From assembly GCA_011523245.1 (NCBI GenBank), contig WTHG01000520.1, forward strand, positions 1 through 11,671: a stretch of 11,671 nucleotides of DNA, written 5' to 3'. Every line of letters starts with the position of its first letter. The stretch's first letter is position 1. Of the stretch, positions 7,566 to 11,671 are shown piece by piece. The DNA comes from Verrucomicrobiales bacterium. GTDB taxonomy: Bacteria > Verrucomicrobiota > Verrucomicrobiia > Limisphaerales > UBA1100. The position numbers were made by a program, and so were the translations under genes. Below the pieces are notes generated by a model, which ran no database searches, was not told the origin of the DNA, and saw nothing but the letters and a program-made list of their open reading frames with translations.

Positions 7566-7757
7566 TTTAACTCACTTGTTTGGACAAAAAATCGCCGCGC
7601 CGCGTTCAATTCACAGGCGGACGAGATTACCCTTTTCAAACAGAAACGGCCGCGCTTGCTAAAGGAATTCGCCCACGGGGTCAAACACTAAAAGTAGCCA
7701 GCCCCGTGAGCCTACCAAAAACCCCGTCCAAAACAAGTGGCAACCCCTCAAAAAAAC

Positions 7758-7771
7758 CCCTTGGCCAAGCG
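7758..7771. repeat. Copy of the iterated palindrome CCCTTGGCCAAGCG
   Basis: Exact 14-base match to the copies at 2681-2694 and 8004-8017, all in the same orientation. The core CTTGGCCAAG is a perfect palindrome. Confidence 0.85.
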
Positions 7772-7827
7772 GAAAACACACCATCCGCGCGATACGGGCC
7801 GCGCGTGCTCCCCATCCCTTCTTCCCA

Positions 7828-8000
7828 TCGGGGCAGAAGGTGGCCGAAGGCCAGATGAGGGGCGGGGCGAACATATCACATCACAAAAACAGGCATCTTT
7901 TCGGGTTCGCCCTTTCCACCCTGACCCTGCCCTCTCCCTCGTAGGCAGAGGTTGTTCAAATCATCCTCTCCAAATCCTTCGTGCTCTTCGTGGTTAATCA
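7828..8000 (+). repeat. Composite intergenic repeat, copy A, upstream of the TIR-TPR gene
   Basis: Three blocks recur in the same order and orientation downstream of the TIR-TPR gene: 7835-7860 (with the TGGCCGAAGGCCA hairpin), 7913-7950, and 7978-7999 (TTCGTGCTCTTCGTGGTTAA...). Against copy B I count 21 of 25 and 29 of 38 matches for the first two blocks. Block spacing (78 and 65 bases) is close to copy B (74 and 67). No coding potential is seen. Confidence 0.75.
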
Positions 8001-8003
8001 TAT

Positions 8004-8017
8004 CCCTTGGCCAAGCG
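8004..8017. repeat. Copy of the iterated palindrome CCCTTGGCCAAGCG
   Basis: Exact 14-base match to 2681-2694 and 7758-7771. It lies immediately after composite repeat copy A and about 90 bases before the TIR-TPR start. Confidence 0.85.
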
Positions 8018-8103
8018 CAGCCGCCCCCAATTCTCCCGTAACGAATTCTCTCCTTTGATTTCCTTACCCCGTTTTGCATAATTCCCTACCTCAAACGCCA
8101 AGT

Positions 8104-9909
8104 ATGAGCGCCGAGATCTTCATCAGCTATGCCCGGGCCGATCGCGACCGCGTCCTGCCGATCGCGGAACGCCTCCGCGAGGCCGGTGTCACCTACTGGC
8201 TGGACGAGGGCAACATTCAGGGCGCCACCCTTTGGGGCAAGGAGATCGTCGAGGCCATCCGCAACGCCAAGGTATTGGTGCTTTTTGCCACCGAGGCCTC
8301 GTTCAACTCCAAAAACGTCGCCAAAGAGGTCGCCATCGCCTCTGAATGGGAAAAACCGATTCTCCCCGTGTATCTGGAGCGAGTACAGGTGCCGGACACG
8401 CTCCACTACCAGCTCGCCGGCATCCAACACGTGGAGATTTTCGCCGAGCAGGAGGAAGAGGCGTTCAACGGCATGCTCGGGGCCCTCCAAAACATTGGCG
8501 TGGCTATAAATGAAAATATCGAGATCAAGCCCCCTTCAGTGGCCGCGCATCACGCCCCGTTCATCCTCAAAAAACAGACCAAAAGCAAAAAAACGCTGAT
8601 CGTCGGCTTGGCTACTTTGGCGATAATAGGACTAACATTATCGTTAAAGTTTCCTGGAACGACTGAAAAAAAGGATGATTCAACCAAAATAAGCCCCGTT
8701 AATGGATCGGCCAAGCGGATCGCCCTCGTGCCGTTCCGCAATATCGGCCCACAGCAGGAGGACAGTTTTCTCGCCGAAGGCATGCACGAGGAGATCGACG
8801 CCATGCTCTCCATGGCCCCCAACCTGATGGTCAAAGACGGCTCACGATTCAAGGCACAGGCCAACGATGCAGGAGCGATAGGCAAGGCGCTTCAGGTCGA
8901 AGCCATCGTCACCGGCAGTGTCCGGCAGGCCGCCGGTCAGTTGCGCGTGATCGTCAAGCTGGTCGACACCCGCACCGAGGCCAATCTCTGGACCAAGACG
9001 TTTGACAAAAAGGAAGGCGACGTTTTCGCCATCCAGCGCGAAATCGCCCAGAGCGTCGCCGAGGGACTCTGCATCGAATTGGACGCCGGGTACGAGACGC
9101 GCTTAGCCAAGCGCCAACCGGACAATCTCGAGGCGTACAACCTCTACCTCAAGGGCCGCGCACTCTGGAACACTCGCACCAAGGAAAACATGACCGCCGC
9201 CATCGCGGACTTTGAACTCGCACTGGCCAAGGATCCCGGGTTTGCACTCGCACACGTCGGCATCGCGGACTGCCACAGCATGCTTGCCCACTACGGCCAC
9301 TCCCCGAGCATCATCGCCTATCCCAAGGCCAAGAAGGAATTGCAGGCCGCGCTCAAACTAAACAGCGGCATCTCTGAGGCCCACTCCAGCCTCGGCTGGG
9401 TATACTACGATTACGACTTGGACTGGGAGAATGGTAAACGCGCCTTTGAAGAAGCTCTCCGTATCAATCCCAGTAACCCGGAGGCCAACCGTTGGTACTC
9501 CCAGTTGCTCATTGCCAACTACGATCCGAAGGCACTGGAACAGATCGACACCGCCCTCACGCTTAACCCCACTTCACCCATCAACAAGAACGTACAAGTT
9601 AGGATTCTCAACGCCTTCGGTAAACTCGACGATGCATTAAAAGCAGCCGAGAAAGTCAACGAGTCGGATCCAGCTTACTTCCTCAGCCCGTATGCAAAAA
9701 TCGAGGTCCTCACACTGCAGAACAAATACGACGAGGCCCTCCAGGTCGCCGATGCCGCCGCCATTAGATTTGGCAACCACCCCACCTACATCACCGCCAA
9801 AGGCATGCTCCTCGGACTAGCTGGAAAACACGACGAAGCCCGCGCCATCATCCAGAACCTCGAGCAGATCAGCAGCGAACGCCCTTCTCCAAGCATTATT
9901 TCAGCATGA
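8104..9909 (+). CDS. TIR domain - transmembrane - TolB/FlgO-like (COG5616) - TPR protein
   Basis: Probable membrane-anchored signalling or defence protein of 601 residues. Residues 3-135 form a TIR domain (AEIFISYARADRDR; WLDEGNIQGA; SFNSKNVAKEVAIASEW). Glu75 aligns by eye with the catalytic glutamate of NAD-cleaving TIR domains such as SARM1, so NADase activity is possible but unproven. A membrane segment lies at about 164-183 (KTLIVGLATLAIIGLTLSLK). Residues about 202-330 match the TolB N-terminal/COG5616 type often found with TPRs in class III cyclase-like regulators (IALVPFRNIGPQQEDSFLAEG). From about 335 there are TPR repeats (NLEAYNLYLKGRALW; ISEAHSSLGWVYYDYDLDW). I prefer ATG at 8104 because the TIR fold begins at once; ATG at 8074 would add ten residues. 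Neither has a clear Shine-Dalgarno. The frame ends at TGA 9907-9909, although homologous-looking sequence continues in the same frame to 10092. Confidence 0.85.
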   Translation: MSAEIFISYARADRDRVLPIAERLREAGVTYWLDEGNIQGATLWGKEIVEAIRNAKVLVLFATEASFNSKNVAKEVAIASEWEKPILPVYLERVQVPDTLHYQLAGIQHVEIFAEQEEEAFNGMLGALQNIGVAINENIEIKPPSVAAHHAPFILKKQTKSKKTLIVGLATLAIIGLTLSLKFPGTTEKKDDSTKISPVNGSAKRIALVPFRNIGPQQEDSFLAEGMHEEIDAMLSMAPNLMVKDGSRFKAQANDAGAIGKALQVEAIVTGSVRQAAGQLRVIVKLVDTRTEANLWTKTFDKKEGDVFAIQREIAQSVAEGLCIELDAGYETRLAKRQPDNLEAYNLYLKGRALWNTRTKENMTAAIADFELALAKDPGFALAHVGIADCHSMLAHYGHSPSIIAYPKAKKELQAALKLNSGISEAHSSLGWVYYDYDLDWENGKRAFEEALRINPSNPEANRWYSQLLIANYDPKALEQIDTALTLNPTSPINKNVQVRILNAFGKLDDALKAAEKVNESDPAYFLSPYAKIEVLTLQNKYDEALQVADAAAIRFGNHPTYITAKGMLLGLAGKHDEARAIIQNLEQISSERPSPSIISA

Positions 9910-10092
9910 TTTACTTACTAAGCCATCGGCGAAAACGACAAAGCCCTAAAACTCCTCGAGGAAAGTATCGTCGAGAAATAATTCAGCATCTTCCTCTTCA
10001 GTCCACGACTCTAATTCACCGAGTTCAGGGACAACGAGCGCTTCAAAACAATCTACAGCAACCTCAACGTCCCCATCCAACGCCAGCCTTAA
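9910..10092 (+). pseudogene. Interrupted C-terminal tail of the TIR-TPR gene (in-frame nonsense codons)
   Basis: Past the TGA at 9907-9909 the same frame continues through TAA codons at 9919, 9979 and 10012 to a final TAA at 10090. Between the stops it reads like the usual end of COG5616-TPR proteins: AIGENDKALKLLEESIVEK (19 residues from 9922), FSIFLFSPRL, then FTEFRDNERFKTIYSNLNVP. No indel is needed to keep the frame, and codons remain C-ending like the intact part. The simplest reading is recent decay by substitution. The three TAA codons are each one base from Tyr codons, and the TGA is one base from Trp. Confidence 0.7.
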
Positions 10093-10154
10093 GCGCTTTG
10101 CCAATCGGAGTGCTGACCACGGCATAAACGAAACCGATCATCAAATTCCTTCTC

Positions 10155-10328
10155 CCTATGATGGAGAGGGTGGCTGAAGACCGGATGAGCGTGAAGCACA
10201 CTTTTCACGAAAAACGGACGCCATTTGCGAACCAGCCGTTTCCACTCTCAACCCGCCCTCTACATTATAGGGAGAGTATATTATGGAGATTCACCCCATA
10301 AAATCTTCGTGCGCTTAGTGGTTGAATC
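10155..10328 (+). repeat. Composite intergenic repeat, copy B, downstream of the TIR-TPR gene
   Basis: Counterpart of copy A at 7828-8000: blocks at 10165-10189, 10239-10276 and 10306-10328 in the same order and orientation. The third block ends 5 bases before the DUF309 stop codon. Short imperfect hairpins are present at the left end (CTCCCTATGATGGAGAG) and around 10256-10272 (CCCTC...AGGGAG). The rest of the 10093-10332 gap holds no gene. Confidence 0.75.
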
Positions 10329-10332
10329 CCAA

Positions 10333-10773
10333 TCAATTTGGCGCGTCGACTATCGTCTGGTGAAAAGCGATCCTGGGGGGTGGCTGCATGGCCAGCAACT
10401 CGGTTTCCGGTTCGACAGTCTCGGTGGCGGCGGCCCAGTGCCTGGCCAGGCGGATAATGCCTTCGACGTCCAGCGCGTAGTGTGGCGACGGATACTTGCA
10501 CAGGTAGGTGGTGCTGCGCAGGAACAGTACCCGCGCCGGGCGGAGGCGTTTCTTTTGCAGGTGCACGAACGACCCTGCGAACTGGATTAGTCCCTTAAAA
10601 AAATTGCCGTCGGGGCCGGTGCGATCCTTAAGCCACAACGCCTCGAGCACGTCGTGTGCCTCATAGAATTGCTCATCGTTGAAGCAGCGCAAGTAGCCGA
10701 CGAGATGCGGGTCGTGTTCGCCGGCCTCGATGCCCTCCATCAACGCCGCGACCTTTTGATCCTTTTTGCTCAC
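10333..10773 (-). CDS. DUF309 family protein
   Basis: A 146-residue cytoplasmic protein of the DUF309 family, recognised from the helical motif FNDEQFYEAHDVLEALW (near residues 31-47), the following FFKGLIQFAGSFVHLQKK and the aromatic helix near the C-terminus. The family's biochemical role is not established; DUF309 proteins are small helical proteins. The start is GTG at 10773, and GTGA overlaps the TGA stop of the upstream inositol oxygenase gene by 4 bases, which argues for translational coupling. An internal ATG lies 12 codons in (LMEGIEAGEHD) as an alternative start. The stop is TGA at 10333, right against composite repeat copy B. Co-expression with inositol oxygenase is clear, but a shared pathway is only inferred. 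Confidence 0.88.
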   Translation of the reverse strand: MSKKDQKVAALMEGIEAGEHDPHLVGYLRCFNDEQFYEAHDVLEALWLKDRTGPDGNFFKGLIQFAGSFVHLQKKRLRPARVLFLRSTTYLCKYPSPHYALDVEGIIRLARHWAAATETVEPETELLAMQPPPRIAFHQTIVDAPN

Positions 10774-11671
10774 CAGCGGAGCTTGGCCGGGAAAAACTCT
10801 GCAATCAAATCCTCGTAGTAGGGCTTTAGCGCCTCGACGTCAGGCGGCTCGTGGCTCTTGGTGTAGAGGTCGTACCGGTTGAACTCGAGTACCCACTTGA
10901 GCATCTCGCAATCCTGCGCGTTGGTCAATTGCCGGTACTCACCCTCGCGGTGCCACGGATAAAACGAGTGGTAACGCAGCATGTATTGCGCCTCGACCGG
11001 GAGGTGATCCTTGGTGACGTGGTAAATGTATTCGTCGTGTCCCCACGAGAGCATGACCTTGTCAAGGCCGCAGCCCTCCTCGTAAATGCCAAGCGGCGTC
11101 TGCAGCTCGCCGTCCTGCTTGTCCGGGTTGTTATCAAAAAACTCGGGGAAGACGATCTTGTCCGAGTAGGCACAGCCCACTGGAAACGTGTCGCCGACCA
11201 CCGCCCATTGCGGCTCGCCAAACAGACACAGCACCTTGCCAAGGTCGTGCACGAACCCGGCGAGGACAAACCAGCGCGGATGCCCGTCGCCGCGAATCTG
11301 CTCGGAGGTCTGCAATAGGTGCGCCAGTTGCGACAGGTCGGTGTCCGGGTCGCTGTCGTCGATCAGTGTGTTGAGAAATTCTGCCGCCTCCCAAACGCCC
11401 ATCTCCCGCTGGCTCAGGCTTAAGTACTCGTTCCTTTTTTGACGGACGAAGTTGAGCGTCTGCCCGCGGTGGTTTAGCCGGTAAAACTCCCGCACCGACG
11501 AACGCGCGTCCGCCTCGTAATCGCGAAACTGTTCTTCGGTCTTTTCCGGGTTTGTGCCGACGAGCGACTGCTTGTCGGCCGGCTCGGGGTACCGCTCCTT
11601 CACGAAATCTTCCCATTCCTCCAGATCGCCCAAGGGGTTTTGGGGATCACTTTGTTTGCCCGATATCGTCA
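10770..11671 (-). CDS. miox: Myo-inositol oxygenase (MIOX), N-terminus beyond the window edge
   Basis: Non-haem di-iron enzyme (EC 1.13.99.1) that splits the myo-inositol ring with O2 to give D-glucuronate, opening the glucuronate route of inositol catabolism in the cytoplasm. The sequence tracks human MIOX closely, with long shared runs such as FGEPQWAVVGDTFPVGC. All six metal ligands of the human enzyme have counterparts: the His of LAHLLQTSEQI, His-Asp of FVHDLGK (11244-11249), the His of SWGHDEY (11037-11039), the His of RYHSFYPWH (10968-10970) and the Asp of FNRYDLYTK (10869-10871). The only in-window start for a 287-residue form would be TTG at 11633. The frame stays open to 11671 with natural-looking sequence (SDPQNPLGDLEEW), so I take the true start to be upstream and the gene as 5'-partial. 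It is followed by the overlapping DUF309 gene. Confidence 0.93.
   Translation of the reverse strand, partial: TISGKQSDPQNPLGDLEEWEDFVKERYPEPADKQSLVGTNPEKTEEQFRDYEADARSSVREFYRLNHRGQTLNFVRQKRNEYLSLSQREMGVWEAAEFLNTLIDDSDPDTDLSQLAHLLQTSEQIRGDGHPRWFVLAGFVHDLGKVLCLFGEPQWAVVGDTFPVGCAYSDKIVFPEFFDNNPDKQDGELQTPLGIYEEGCGLDKVMLSWGHDEYIYHVTKDHLPVEAQYMLRYHSFYPWHREGEYRQLTNAQDCEMLKWVLEFNRYDLYTKSHEPPDVEALKPYYEDLIAEFFPAKLRW

Larger units (their letters stand above)
7566..8103. other. Divergent intergenic region between pilM and the TIR-TPR gene
   Basis: It should contain the promoters of both divergent genes. A weak minus-strand candidate has TTGACC (reverse complement of 7679-7684) and TAGCAA 17 bases later; the -10 match is poor, so I do not annotate it as a promoter. 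The region carries two CCCTTGGCCAAGCG palindromes and one composite repeat. Open frames here (for example 7580-7858 plus) translate to basic, Pro/Ser-rich sequence over repeats and do not look like genes. Confidence 0.6.

Noticed and set aside
7580..7858. 92-codon plus-strand open frame upstream of the TIR gene
   Set aside because: It is basic, low-complexity and covers a palindrome copy and part of composite repeat A; no recognisable family.
9907..10092. Genome-wide stop-codon reassignment (UAA as Tyr, UGA as Trp)
   Set aside because: Other genes here end normally at TAA (2932, 3781, 5571) and at TGA (10333, 10770) with complete products, so a general reassignment does not fit.
10225..10590. 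121-codon plus-strand open frame over the DUF309 gene
   Set aside because: It is antisense to DUF309, which has clear family motifs.
11598..11633. TTG at 11633 as the true start of inositol oxygenase
   Set aside because: The frame is open and protein-like to the window edge, and no ribosome-binding site precedes the TTG, so an upstream start is more likely.

Overview
The window most likely comes from a member of the Verrucomicrobiota (PVC group). The main evidence is a minus-strand gene set whose order and content match the Akkermansia muciniphila Amuc_1098 to Amuc_1101 pilus-associated locus: a secretin, a small membrane-anchored protein, an Amuc_1100-type protein and a PilM homologue. Base composition is moderate to high GC with mosaic codon use. 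Several genes lack a clear Shine-Dalgarno sequence.

Layout, left to right. Positions 1-2576 (minus) hold most of a secretin, cut by the left edge before its C-terminus. Positions 2577-2931 are a gene-free spacer with a strong hairpin built from an iterated palindrome and a likely terminator. Positions 2932-3732, 3781-5568 and 5571-7565 (all minus) are the Amuc_1099-like, Amuc_1100-like and PilM-PilN-like genes, tightly packed and probably co-transcribed from upstream of 7565. Positions 7566-8103 are a divergent intergenic region rich in repeats. Positions 8104-9909 (plus) encode a TIR-transmembrane-TolB/FlgO-like-TPR protein. Its reading frame continues recognisably to 10092 but is interrupted by four in-frame stops. 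Diverged copies of one composite repeat lie on both sides of this gene. At the right end, 10333-10773 (DUF309 protein) and 10770-11671 (myo-inositol oxygenase, cut by the window edge) form a minus-strand pair overlapping by 4 bases.

How the genes work together. The four left-hand genes should build an envelope-spanning type IV pilus or type II secretion-like alignment complex. PilM is the cytoplasmic actin-like platform, its fused PilN-like part and the Amuc_1100/1099-like proteins cross the inner membrane into the periplasm, and the secretin is the outer-membrane pore. The most striking feature is that the secretin, the Amuc_1100-like protein and the PilM-PilN protein all carry large Met/Gly-rich low-complexity insertions, and all of these fall on the predicted periplasmic side. 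The TIR-TPR protein looks like a membrane-anchored signalling or defence effector with a decaying or readthrough-dependent tail. The inositol oxygenase pair belongs to carbohydrate catabolism and has no visible link to the pilus genes.
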